Of a stretch of 9,382 bases of DNA, positions 1 through 6,188 are shown piece by piece. The translations under genes were made by a program, and so were the position numbers. The stretch spans positions 1 through 9,382 of the forward strand of contig CAYRWY010000224.1 in assembly GCA_964427955.1 (NCBI GenBank). The letters run 5' to 3'. The DNA comes from JACRBK01 sp964427955 (GTDB lineage Bacteria > Chloroflexota > Anaerolineae > Aggregatilineales > Aggregatilineaceae). The notes beneath the pieces were generated by a model that did no database searches, had not been told where the DNA came from, and was given only the letters and a program-made list of their open reading frames with translations. The first letter of the stretch is position 1; each line of letters starts with the position of its first letter.

Positions 1-1768
1 CACAGCCATCGCCCGGCGGCGGCACCTGGACGCAGGTGTGCGGGTCCCAGAGACACTGCCCATCCGGCGAGAGCACACACTCGTTGGCCGCGTGGCCGCA
101 GGTCTGGCACGATCCGCAGCTTCCCCACTGGCCGGGCGGAGGCGGTGTCGAGCCGGGGATCAGCGGGGGCGGAGTCGCCTGCGCCACCTGGGCGCAGCCG
201 CCGCTGGCCTGCACGTCACTCTGCGCGACCCACAGGCTGTTGACCTGCTCGTGCCCCTGGATCATCGTTTTGTCGATCTCCCACCACACCTTCCCTTGAT
301 CGTCGGTCGCCTGCCCGATCACGGTGATCTCCTGGTGGAGCGGCATGGTGGTGAAGATACCCCGGTTGTCGCCCGGCCCGACGCGCAGATTGACGTCGCG
401 CTGATCGGTGTGCACCGTGCACACCTGGGGTACGGCGGGCGCCGGGGGCGCCATCGCGCGCCAGTCGGGATCGTAGTCGTCGGCGGGATTGTCGGTGATG
501 CGGAAGAGATACTGCCCCTGGCGATCCATCACCAGCACGTCCTTATTGCCGTCCGGCGCGTTCATGAAGGCTAACCACTGCCCATCCGGCGACCAGTCGG
601 TGAGCGTCAGCTCGACGTGATTCGGGGTCAGGTTCACGGCATTTTCCGCCGCGCGCGTCATGGTGTAGATGTCCGCGCTGCCGTCGCGCTCCACGGTGAG
701 CGAGAGCGTGCTGCTGTCCGGCGACCAGGCGGGATACCAGCCGTTCGCGCCGAACAGATTGGTCAGCTTCTTCACGTTGGCGCCGGTGGGGTCCATCACG
801 TACAGTTCGACCGATCCGCCCCGGTTGGACGAAAACGCGATGGCCTGCCCATCCGGCGACCAGGCGGGATAGGTGTCCACGCCGGGATCGTTGGTGAGGC
901 GCTGCGGACTGCTGCCGTCGGCGTTCATCACGTAGATCTCGGCGTTGCCGTCGCGATCCGAGACGAAGGCGATCCGGCTGCCGTCCGGCGACCAGGCCGG
1001 ATCGGAATCGGCGGCGGGATTGTCCGTCAGGCGGGTGAGGTTGCTGCCGTAAGGGTCCATGACGTACAGTTCGAGATTGCCATCGCGCGCGGAGTGGAAG
1101 GCGATCCGGCCCCCATCCGGCAACCAAGCGGGCGCGCCGTCCAGGGCGGGGTTATCCGTCAGGCGCCGGACGCTGCTGCCATCGGCGGACGCGACGTAGA
1201 TTTCGGGATTGCCGTCGCGCTCCGAGACGAAGGCGACTTCCCATCCGTTGGCGGGGGGCGAAAAGAACGCGATCTTGCCCGTCTCGAAGACGTTGACCGC
1301 GGCGTTGGTCGCCGTCGCCGCGAGCGGGGTCCCGTTGAGGTCCTTGACTTCGACGGAATCGACGGTGAGCGCGGCGCTGCCGGGGATCAAGCCGCCGACG
1401 TCCAGGCTGAACAGCAGGTTATCGGCCCCGGCGGGCGGCGTCGCCAGCGCGGTCAGCGAGAGTGTGCCCAGGCCCTGGGCGTTGTCGAGGCTCTGTTCGG
1501 CGATCAACACCTGGTCGCCGAGGAACGGTCCGGGTACGGCGTTGGTGAGCCGGATTTTGCCGCGGTCGAAGTGAAAGTTGATCGTCACGGTGCCGCAGTT
1601 GGCAGCCGGGCAGGTGATGCGCGCGGCGAGCGCGCCCGATTCGGCCACCCCCACGTCGAGCGTCTCGAACGTGATGGTCGCCGGCTCCTGGGCCGTGCTG
1701 ATCTGCGTGCTGAGCAGCGGCACGGCGGTGACGACCAGGAGCAGCAGGATTCGGGTGAAGTAACGCAT
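1..1768 (-). CDS. Secreted cohesin-like / PD40 beta-propeller / SH3b protein, C-terminus cut by window edge
   Basis: An uninterrupted frame runs from ATG at 1768 through position 1 (589 codons, no stop), so the 3' end is missing. AAGGAGG lies 9 nt upstream of the ATG. Residues 1-26 are a signal peptide (MRYFTRILLLLVVTAVPLLS followed by a polar stretch), so the protein is exported. Residues about 30-163 have the pattern of a cohesin domain: alternating beta strands, a GTVTINFHFD strand, and a closing VEVKDLNG-type strand. Residues 173-436 form six blades of about 44 residues with WSPDG-type motifs at W215, W259, W303, W348, W392 and a degenerate one at W436, as in TolB/PD40 propellers. Residues 449-521 match a bacterial SH3 domain (VNLRVGPG...). 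A Pro-rich linker leads to a Cys-rich tail (C551, C554, C557, C564, C572, C579, C589). Likely role is extracellular binding or scaffolding; no catalytic motif is seen. The propeller and SH3b calls are firm, the cohesin call is inference. Confidence 0.88.
   Translation of the reverse strand, partial: MRYFTRILLLLVVTAVPLLSTQISTAQEPATITFETLDVGVAESGALAARITCPAANCGTVTINFHFDRGKIRLTNAVPGPFLGDQVLIAEQSLDNAQGLGTLSLTALATPPAGADNLLFSLDVGGLIPGSAALTVDSVEVKDLNGTPLAATATNAAVNVFETGKIAFFSPPANGWEVAFVSERDGNPEIYVASADGSSVRRLTDNPALDGAPAWLPDGGRIAFHSARDGNLELYVMDPYGSNLTRLTDNPAADSDPAWSPDGSRIAFVSDRDGNAEIYVMNADGSSPQRLTNDPGVDTYPAWSPDGQAIAFSSNRGGSVELYVMDPTGANVKKLTNLFGANGWYPAWSPDSSTLSLTVERDGSADIYTMTRAAENAVNLTPNHVELTLTDWSPDGQWLAFMNAPDGNKDVLVMDRQGQYLFRITDNPADDYDPDWRAMAPPAPAVPQVCTVHTDQRDVNLRVGPGDNRGIFTTMPLHQEITVIGQATDDQGKVWWEIDKTMIQGHEQVNSLWVAQSDVQASGGCAQVAQATPPPLIPGSTPPPPGQWGSCGSCQTCGHAANECVLSPDGQCLWDPHTCVQVPPPGDGC
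461..1252 (-). repeat. Tandem about 132-bp repeats encoding propeller blades
   Basis: Six successive units of 44-45 codons lie inside the secreted-protein gene. Each contains a version of AFxSxRDGNxEIYVM, an RLTDNP turn and a WSPDG motif. Tryptophan spacing is 44, 44, 45, 44 and 44 residues. Blades 2 and 3 (W259, W303) are the most alike; the first has WLPDG, the fourth WSPDS, and the last only retains DPDWR. The DNA is also visibly repetitive (for example the antisense of CCATCCGGCGACCAG recurs), which could permit unequal recombination between blades. Confidence 0.85.
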
Positions 1769-1818
1769 GGTGATCGTCCTCCTTGGTCGTAATCGATCTG
1801 GCGCGTGCTGGTCTTCAG

Positions 1819-1845
1819 ATCATAGCGGATCGGGAAGTCAATCAA
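1819..1845 (-). promoter_or_regulatory. Possible promoter of the secreted-protein gene
   Basis: Read on the minus strand, TTGATT (1845-1840) is followed 15 bp later by TATGAT (1824-1819), about 50 bp before the start codon at 1768. The spacer is shorter than the preferred 17 bp, so this is only a candidate. Confidence 0.25.
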
Positions 1846-1877
1846 CGACTATTGATGAAAAAATCGTCGAACGAAGC

Positions 1878-1957
1878 GGCGTGACCCTCACCCCGTGGGG
1901 GTGAATTCCTCTCTAGGAGGGGGAGCGAAGAGGGGAAAAAGGGATGAGGGTCACGCC
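1878..1957. repeat. Long fold-back repeat between divergent genes
   Basis: The left arm 1878-1894 (GGCGTGACCCTCACCCC) and the right arm 1941-1957 are reverse complements at 16 of 17 positions, enclosing 46 nt. Inside are smaller hairpins: CACCCC (1889-1894) with GGGGTG (1898-1903), and CCTC (1908-1911) with GAGG (1917-1920). The C/G-run composition and the GGGGGAGCGAAGAGGGG segment resemble the fold-back copies at 6071-6121 and near 9315, so it is probably a diverged member of the same dispersed family. It lies between two divergently transcribed genes, so it is unlikely to be a simple terminator of either. No transposase is present. Confidence 0.75.
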
Positions 1958-2080
1958 GGGACCGCACGGCAAGCGCGGTCATCGGATAGTCTTATTTTGA
2001 TCATACCCCGGTTGGCTGTAAAAAGGCGCTCAAAAGGTCGTAAAAGTTGTGCTAAAACGCGGCAGCGCCACCGCACGGTG

Positions 2081-2086
2081 TATAAT
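2081..2086 (+). promoter_or_regulatory. Candidate -10 box for the 410-residue gene
   Basis: A perfect TATAAT sits 40 bp before the ATG at 2126, in DNA that is less GC-rich than the neighbouring genes. No good -35 hexamer is seen at 16-18 bp; TTGTGC at 2047-2052 is too far. The call rests on the -10 box and its position only. Confidence 0.4.
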
Positions 2087-2125
2087 AGGGTGATGTTTCG
2101 GTCTTAATCAGAAGGACATGCCCCG

Positions 2126-3358
2126 ATGATTCCTGACGAACCAACCCCTACCGCTCCTGAGCCGGAGTCTGCCGGTGAAGCGCCTGAGACTCCACTGCCC
2201 GACGAGGCCGCTCCCGATGGCGAAAAGCCGACCCTGATCTTCCCGGCGGCAGACACCACGCCACCACCCGGATCGGACGCGCCGCCGCGCATCGTGGCCG
2301 AAATGCCGCTCGGCGGGCGATCCAAGCCGCTGATCTCTACGCCCGGCGAGCCGCAACCGGTGGCCGACATCCCTGCCGCGCCTGAGCCGGTGGCCGACGT
2401 CTCTGCCGAGTCTGAACCGCCCGCCGAAGCCCCCGCACCGGAAGACCTCGAAAAGCTGGCCGCTGCCGAGACGATGACGTTCAGCCGCGACGAGATCACG
2501 CCGCGTCCCACCGAGGCCCCGACCCTGCCCGATGGCGTGCTCACGGTGGATCGGGTGCGCCAGATCGAGTCCGACGCCCGGCCTGCCGGACCGGTTTCGA
2601 CGGTGCGCGCGGTCGAGGCTCCGGCCAAGCCCGCCGATTGGGATGACGATCTGTCGCCCGAACTGGCTACGGTGTTGTTCGGAGCCAACGAAATCCGGGA
2701 GGAGGCCGCACGTTCGGCAGCGCCCACCCGCGTAGAACCCACGCCGCCGCCCACCGTCACCGCGGCGGAGCCGGTGGCCGACGTCCCCGCGCAGGCGATC
2801 ACGCTGACCGACCCTGCCGACGCCCGGCGTCTGCCGCTGGTGGCCGAAGGGCATGGCGCGCCCGCCCCGGAGGTGGTCTTGACCGGCCCGGCGCGCTACG
2901 TCCGCGTCGAGGAGCCGCTGAGCGATGACCGGGGCCAATCCACCGTCGAAACCTGGGATTATCTCAAGCCGAATCTGCCGTCATTGGGCGGGCGGCTGGT
3001 GCGGCGCGTGAAGATTCAGGAATATGTCTACGCCGACGGATCGTGGCACTGGCAGTATGATCGCGAGTACGCCGACGGGGGCCGCGACCGCCGGGAGGTC
3101 CGCGCGGCGTCGGATCGGGGTTATGTCGAGCGCAAGGACGAAGTTTCCACGCGTGACGCGGCGACCAACAAGCGCCAGCAGTTCAAGGAGCAGGCGGCGC
3201 TGATCCTGGCCGAGCCGGAACGCGAGGAAAAACGCGGGCTGCTCAGCAGCCTGTTCGGGCGCGGTGACGACGATACGCCGCACGGCCCGAAGGTGTGGCG
3301 CCCGGCCAACGGCGCGGAAGCCAAGCGCGCGCGCAAGCAGGGCGGTCACGCCTTTTAG
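2126..3358 (+). CDS. Hypothetical protein with long disordered Pro/Ala/Glu-rich N-terminus and a conserved-looking C-terminal region
   Basis: The 410-residue frame starts at ATG 2126, with GAAGGA 9 nt upstream; the nearer ATG at 2118 is out of frame and meets a stop after two codons. Residues 1-110 and 195-250 are rich in Pro, Ala, Glu and Asp, with PVADI/PVADV repeated near residues 78, 88 and 216, so this part is probably disordered and acidic. Residues 170-195 (DWDDDLSPELATVLFGANEI) may form a short helix. The region from about 252 to 335 looks folded, with alternating aromatic and charged residues (ARYVRVEEP, TVETWDYLKP, VKIQEYVYADGSWHWQYDREYADGG). The rest, 340-410, is charged and ends in a basic tail. 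There is no signal peptide or membrane segment, so it is probably cytoplasmic. I do not recognise the family and see no catalytic motif. It is transcribed alone. Confidence 0.8.
   Translation: MIPDEPTPTAPEPESAGEAPETPLPDEAAPDGEKPTLIFPAADTTPPPGSDAPPRIVAEMPLGGRSKPLISTPGEPQPVADIPAAPEPVADVSAESEPPAEAPAPEDLEKLAAAETMTFSRDEITPRPTEAPTLPDGVLTVDRVRQIESDARPAGPVSTVRAVEAPAKPADWDDDLSPELATVLFGANEIREEAARSAAPTRVEPTPPPTVTAAEPVADVPAQAITLTDPADARRLPLVAEGHGAPAPEVVLTGPARYVRVEEPLSDDRGQSTVETWDYLKPNLPSLGGRLVRRVKIQEYVYADGSWHWQYDREYADGGRDRREVRAASDRGYVERKDEVSTRDAATNKRQQFKEQAALILAEPEREEKRGLLSSLFGRGDDDTPHGPKVWRPANGAEAKRARKQGGHAF
2357..2782 (+). repeat. Three copies of CCGGTGGCCGAC within the 410-residue gene
   Basis: The 12-mer occurs at 2357-2368, 2387-2398 and 2771-2782, each encoding the PVAD part of PVADI/V. 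The first two are 30 bp apart, which suggests a short duplication within the low-complexity N-terminus. Confidence 0.7.
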
Positions 3359-3371
3359 CGGACGCACGACC

Positions 3372-3422
3372 CTAAAAACACGACGCCCTCTTTCCCGGCT
3401 GCGCAACCGGGAAAAAGGGCGT
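3372..3422. terminator. Hairpin terminator between convergent genes
   Basis: Arms 3383-3398 and 3407-3422 pair over 16 bp with one mismatch around an 8-nt loop. On the minus strand the stem is followed after a few bases by a T5 run (3378-3374), so it fits an intrinsic terminator for the GAF operon ending at 3466. On the plus strand the hairpin follows the stop at 3358 by 24 bp but has no T run after it, so termination of the 410-residue gene would be weaker or Rho-assisted. Confidence 0.65.
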
Positions 3423-3465
3423 GCGCTGGCGCGCCAGGCTGGCGCAGGAAAATGTCAGGTGGACG

Positions 3466-3978
3466 TTACCAGGTCGTCTCCCACAACGTCTGCTGGAAGG
3501 ATCGCCACGCTTCGGTCATCAATTCCTCGATCAACTGGGCGTCGTCCAGGGTGTAGGGGGTCCTCTTGTTGCCGACCCCGACCACCAGCACCGGGAAATT
3601 ACCCTCGTAGATCGGCAGGTTCATGTGTCGCAGCACCTCGACGTGACCGTGCGGGTAGCCTTTTTTAGTATCCTTGACCAGATTCGGATAATCGTTGGTA
3701 ATCACGGGACGGCCCTCGCGGAGCGCATCCCCCCACAACCCGGTCTCGTCCACCCGGTAGACAATCGGCTTGCTGCTCACGGCGCAGTGGCTCATCGCCG
3801 AGCGCGACCAGCCGATCATGGTCAGCATCGTCACGGAGGGGTCGATCACCGCAAAGTACGACAGTTCCGACCGGGTGAGGGCGCAGAGTTCGTCGGTGAT
3901 GGCGTCCCGGTAGGTGGGCAGGGGGCTGCCTTCCATCGCGACCAGACGGTGTAAAGCATCAATAACTTTCGGATTCAT
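3466..3978 (-). CDS. Stand-alone GAF-domain sensory protein
   Basis: The protein is 170 residues, and nearly all of it is one GAF domain of the kind usually found inside histidine kinases and diguanylate cyclases. Characteristic stretches are LTRSELSYFAVID (34-46), MLTMIGWSRSAM (51-62), PIVYRVDETGLWGDALR (71-87), PVITNDYPN (91-99), GHVEVLRHMNLPIYEG (111-126) and VVGVGNKRTPYT (132-143). In that family the domain binds a small ligand or cofactor and passes a signal on, but here no output domain follows. ATG 3978 is chosen because GAGGAG lies 10 nt upstream and the GAF fold begins just after it; a longer frame upstream to 4032 adds a stretch with no resemblance to GAF. Its start overlaps the end of the Cys-rich gene by 20 bp, implying translational coupling. 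C32 and C65 are the only cysteines. Ligand and partner are unknown. Confidence 0.85.
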   Translation of the reverse strand: MNPKVIDALHRLVAMEGSPLPTYRDAITDELCALTRSELSYFAVIDPSVTMLTMIGWSRSAMSHCAVSSKPIVYRVDETGLWGDALREGRPVITNDYPNLVKDTKKGYPHGHVEVLRHMNLPIYEGNFPVLVVGVGNKRTPYTLDDAQLIEELMTEAWRSFQQTLWETTW

Positions 3979-4165
3979 TCTGGGTGTTCTCCTCAAAGTG
4001 TGACACGGATGAATGAGCAGGCGGGGGAACAATCGGTTCTTTTTTTCCGTAACAGATGTTGATTCCTTTCATACGTGGGCAGTCGTAGTAGTGCGAACAG
4101 TCGGCGCAGTTCCCTTTGATTCGCCGGAGACGGTGGGATAGCGGGTGGGGAATAGGGGCGTCCAT
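3959..4165 (-). CDS. Small four-cysteine protein coupled to the GAF gene
   Basis: The 68-residue protein has its four cysteines at 20, 23, 29 and 38, spaced C-x2-C-x5-C-x8-C, within a basic segment (HRLRRIKGNCADCSHYYDCP). The spacing would suit a zinc site or an iron-sulfur cluster, but no named family is recognised. The tail from about residue 46 is Pro/Ser/Glu-rich and probably disordered. There is no membrane segment. ATG 4165 is preferred because AAGGT lies a suitable distance upstream; an in-frame TTG at 4180 would add five residues but would consume that ribosome site. The last 20 bp overlap the GAF start, and the GAF ribosome site lies inside this frame, so the two are probably co-expressed. 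The stretch is clearly less GC-rich than its neighbours. That the gene is real is inferred from the start signal, the ordered cysteines and the overlap. Confidence 0.65.
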   Translation of the reverse strand: MDAPIPHPLSHRLRRIKGNCADCSHYYDCPRMKGINICYGKKEPIVPPPAHSSVSHFEENTQNESESY

Positions 4166-4205
4166 GATCACTACCTTCAAAACCGGGTATTTTTCTTTAG
4201 CAATT

Positions 4206-4211
4206 ATTGTA
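4206..4211 (-). promoter_or_regulatory. Candidate -10 box for the Cys-protein/GAF operon
   Basis: TACAAT reads on the minus strand about 40 bp before ATG 4165, in an AT-rich gap between the phosphoglucomutase terminator and the operon. No clear -35 box is seen at the usual distance. Confidence 0.3.
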
Positions 4212-4275
4212 CGCCTGATTTTTGAAGAATAGATTGAGAATTGTGGTATTCATGAAAAATTCACTTTCGCGCGGC

Positions 4276-4304
4276 AAAAAAAAGGCACCTCAGCAGGGGT
4301 GCCT
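4276..4304 (-). terminator. Rho-independent terminator of the phosphoglucomutase gene
   Basis: On the minus strand, AGGCACC (4304-4298) pairs with GGTGCCT (4289-4283) around an 8-nt loop and runs straight into eight T residues (4283-4276). It begins 12 bp after the stop codon at 4316. Stem, loop and T run are all canonical. Confidence 0.9.
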
Positions 4305-4315
4305 CTTCGGTGAGT

Positions 4316-5752
4316 CTAGTCTTGAATGCCCGCCATCGCGCGCCCGGCGGCGAGCAGCTCTTTCACCATGTGCTCGGACGTGGCTTCGGCATACACGCGC
4401 AGTACCGGCTCGGTGCCGCTGGGCCGGATCAGCAGCCAGCTATCGTCCGCCAGCACGAACTTGATCCCGTCGAAGGTGTGCACTTCGCGCACCGTCTCGC
4501 CCGCCATGCTGGGCGGGGCTTTGGCCTGAAGCTGGGCGACCATTTCTTTCTTCGGCACGGCCTTCTTGAGGTGGAAATCGGTCCGCTCGTAGCAGGTGGG
4601 GCCGAACTTCGCCTGCAAATCCTGCACCATCTCGACCAGCGGTACCCTTGCGTCGGCCATGATTTCCAGCAGCAGCATCGCCATCAGCACGCCGTCGCCT
4701 TCGGGAATGTGGCCCTTGATGCTGATCCCGCCGGATTCTTCGCCGCCGATCAGCACGTCGCCGGACATCATGTAATCGGCGATGTGGTTGAAGCCGACCG
4801 GCGTCTCGTAGACTTTCAGCCCTTGTTTGGCCGCGATGCGGTTGATCATCATCGTCGTGGACACCGTTTTGATCACGTCGCCGGTCCAGCCGCGTTTTTC
4901 CGACAGGTAGCGCAGCGCCAGCGACATGATCGTATGCGGATCGACGAAGTTGCCCGCGCCGTCCATCGCGCCGATGCGGTCGGCGTCGCCGTCGGTCGCC
5001 ACGCCCACGTCGGCGTGATCGGCCTGGATCGCGGCGGCCAGCCGGTCCAGGTATTTACGGATCGGTTCGGGGTGGATGCCGCCAAAGCCGGGGTTCATCT
5101 CGCCGCGGATCTCGCTGACGACGCAGCGCGAGCGCGAGAGCAGCGACCGCACCGCCGTGCGCCCGGAGCCATACATCGGGTCGGCCACGATGCGCAGCTC
5201 GGCCTGCGAGATTTTGTCGATGTCCACCAGCGTTTCGAGATGCTCGTAGTAGGCGTTGGTCGGGTTGAAGCGCCGGATCAGCCCCTGCTCGATGGCGCGG
5301 TCGTAGTCCATCAGGTTGGGGCCGCGCGCTTCGCGCTGGGCGACTTCGAGCAGCCGCTCGACTTCGGCGCACTGTTCCGGCAGCGCCGATCCGCCGTAGC
5401 CGGCCTTGAGCTTGAAGCCGTTATAGCGCGGCGGGTTGTGCGAGGCGGTGATCACGACCCCGGCCACCGCTTTTTTGTGCATGACGTTGTAGCTGATCGC
5501 GGGGGTCGGCGCATCCGTGCGCGCCAACCAGGTGATGATGCCGTTGGCCGCCAACACGCGCGCTGTTTCGGCGGCGAAGCGATCCGAGAGGAAGCGCGTA
5601 TCGAATCCGACTACGACTTCGGGCTGCGTCCCGCCGCTGGCCTCTTTGTTCACGTAGTCCGCGACCGCCTGGGCGACCAACCGCAGGTTGCCGAACGTGA
5701 ACGTCTCTGCGATGACGGCACGCCAGCCGTCTGTTCCAAAACCAATTGACAT
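4316..5752 (-). CDS. Phosphoglucomutase/phosphomannomutase-family enzyme (alpha-D-phosphohexomutase)
   Basis: This cytoplasmic enzyme interconverts hexose 1- and 6-phosphates through a phosphoserine, linking glycolysis with glycogen and sugar-nucleotide synthesis. All four family motifs are present. The catalytic loop is ITASHNP at 101-107, with S104 the phosphorylated serine. The Mg2+ loop is DGDADR at 254-259. The sugar-binding loop is GGEESGG at 336-342, and the phosphate-binding loop is RPSGTEP at 443-449. In this superfamily GEESG favours phosphoglucomutase, whereas GEMSGH is usual in dual-specificity PMM/PGM and GEQSGH in GlmM, so glucose phosphate is the likelier substrate. The N-terminus FGTDGWRAVIAETFTF is typical, and 478 residues is a normal length. 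ATG 5752 has GGAAGGGG about 9 nt upstream. It has its own terminator and appears monocistronic. Substrate choice is inferred from motifs only. Confidence 0.95.
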   Translation of the reverse strand: MSIGFGTDGWRAVIAETFTFGNLRLVAQAVADYVNKEASGGTQPEVVVGFDTRFLSDRFAAETARVLAANGIITWLARTDAPTPAISYNVMHKKAVAGVVITASHNPPRYNGFKLKAGYGGSALPEQCAEVERLLEVAQREARGPNLMDYDRAIEQGLIRRFNPTNAYYEHLETLVDIDKISQAELRIVADPMYGSGRTAVRSLLSRSRCVVSEIRGEMNPGFGGIHPEPIRKYLDRLAAAIQADHADVGVATDGDADRIGAMDGAGNFVDPHTIMSLALRYLSEKRGWTGDVIKTVSTTMMINRIAAKQGLKVYETPVGFNHIADYMMSGDVLIGGEESGGISIKGHIPEGDGVLMAMLLLEIMADARVPLVEMVQDLQAKFGPTCYERTDFHLKKAVPKKEMVAQLQAKAPPSMAGETVREVHTFDGIKFVLADDSWLLIRPSGTEPVLRVYAEATSEHMVKELLAAGRAMAGIQD

Positions 5753-5937
5753 GCCTGAAAACCCCTTCCCACTGAAAGAATGTTACGGCGGCGATATACC
5801 GCCACGTCCACTTTAGCGCGGGTCAGGCCGGGCTGCAACAACCTCAAGGGAACTTGATTCGACTAATTTCTAACACTTTTATGAATTATTTATAGAGATT
5901 TCGTTTATGATGCAAACATTGTTGTTGGGGCTACTGT

Positions 5938-5993
5938 AGGAGGATCAATCAGTCATGCGTCACCGGATACTTATTCGGGTAGTTCTCCTGTGA
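5938..5993 (+). other. Orphan ribosome site with 12-codon reading frame
   Basis: A perfect AGGAGG (5938-5943) is followed 11 nt later by ATG 5955 and a frame encoding MRHRILIRVVLL, then TGA. An AT-rich promoter-like region lies just upstream on the same strand. The peptide looks like the start of a signal anchor. Nothing on the plus strand follows that it could lead into, since the next gene points the other way and repeats begin within 15 bp. It may be the 5' stump of a lost gene, a tiny expressed peptide, or chance. Confidence 0.3.
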
Positions 5994-6005
5994 AAATGGA
6001 AAAAC

Positions 6006-6043
6006 GATTCAACGCGGAGATCGCAGAGCGCGCTGAGAAAAAT
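6006..6043 (+). repeat. Dispersed GATTCAACGC...GCAGAGCGC repeat, copy 1
   Basis: The segment begins GATTCAACGCGGAGA and continues into CAGAGCGCGCTGAGAAAA. It resembles the second copy at 6161-6188 read in reverse complement: AGAGCGC...GAGAAAA is shared with a 2-nt gap and one mismatch, and both carry GATTCAA. The two copies flank the fold-back at 6071-6121. The type is reminiscent of the AACGCAGAG-like dispersed repeats of several bacterial genomes, which is recollection rather than a search result. Confidence 0.5.
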
Positions 6044-6070
6044 CGGGGGATGAGAGAAGAACCGAGACAA

Positions 6071-6121
6071 CTTCCCCTCTCCGTTGGGCTGTTTGAATGG
6101 AGAGGGGGCCGGGGGGTGAGG
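6071..6121. repeat. Fold-back repeat, CCTCACCCCC family, copy 2
   Basis: CCCCTCTCC (6074-6082) and GGAGAGGGG (6099-6107) form a perfect 9-bp stem with a 16-nt loop, followed by GGCCGGGGGGTGAGG. In reverse complement the segment matches the copy at 9315-9359 almost base for base outside the loop: CCTCACCCCC, then GGCCCCCTCTCC, loop, and GAGAGGGG ending in AAG. It lies downstream of the kinase gene and could stabilise or end its transcript, but no T run follows on the minus strand. Confidence 0.85.
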
Positions 6122-6160
6122 TAAAACGCCGCCAATTTTCGCCCGCCCCTCCGTATCCTC

Positions 6161-6188
6161 TTGAATCTTTTCTCTGCGCTCTTCGCGC
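6161..6188 (-). repeat. Dispersed repeat, copy 2, abutting the kinase stop codon
   Basis: On the minus strand this reads GCGCGAAGAGCGCAGAGAAAA and then GATTCAA. It is the inverted partner of 6006-6043. Its first base is the last base of the kinase TAG (6190-6188), so the repeat starts exactly where the coding sequence stops. Confidence 0.5.

Larger units (their letters stand above)
5753..6187. other. Non-coding gap with AT-rich island and repeat mosaic
   Basis: This 435-bp gap has no credible full-length gene. Positions 5753-5820 are the 5' leader of the phosphoglucomutase gene, with a small hairpin (GGCG 5790-5793 / CGCC 5800-5803). Positions about 5851-5935 are strikingly AT-rich and probably hold promoters; on the minus strand TTTGCA (5916-5911) and TATAAA (5894-5889) are 16 bp apart, and on the plus strand TATGAT lies at 5906-5911. 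A Shine-Dalgarno site and a 12-codon frame follow at 5938-5993. From about 6006 to 6188 the DNA is a mosaic of dispersed repeats listed separately. No riboswitch is recognised. Confidence 0.7.

Noticed and set aside
461..1252. The regular 132-bp periodicity as a possible CRISPR or non-coding satellite
   Set aside because: The period is codon-aligned and encodes propeller blades; there are no identical short repeats with unique spacers.
617..1792. Plus-strand frames opposite the propeller gene, the longest of 391 codons
   Set aside because: The periodic RRPGGIG-like repeats are simply the antisense of the propeller repeats; the minus strand has signal peptide, ribosome site and blades.
2104..2938. 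Two minus-strand frames of 232 and 276 codons opposite the 410-residue gene
   Set aside because: They are Ser/Gly- and Arg/Gly-rich shadows of Pro/Ala-rich coding DNA, without ribosome sites. The plus frame has a -10 box and ribosome site.
3979..4032. An 18-residue N-terminal extension of the GAF protein
   Set aside because: Its sequence is the out-of-register reading of the Cys-protein tail, and the GAGGAG site within it fits the internal ATG at 3978.
4310..5749. A 479-codon open frame on the plus strand opposite the phosphoglucomutase gene
   Set aside because: It mirrors the real gene in GC-rich DNA. Its product is rich in His, Arg, Val and Asp with no domain pattern, whereas the minus strand carries all four mutase motifs.
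5753..5820. The small hairpin upstream of the phosphoglucomutase gene as a riboswitch
   Set aside because: The stem is only four base pairs and no known aptamer consensus is visible.
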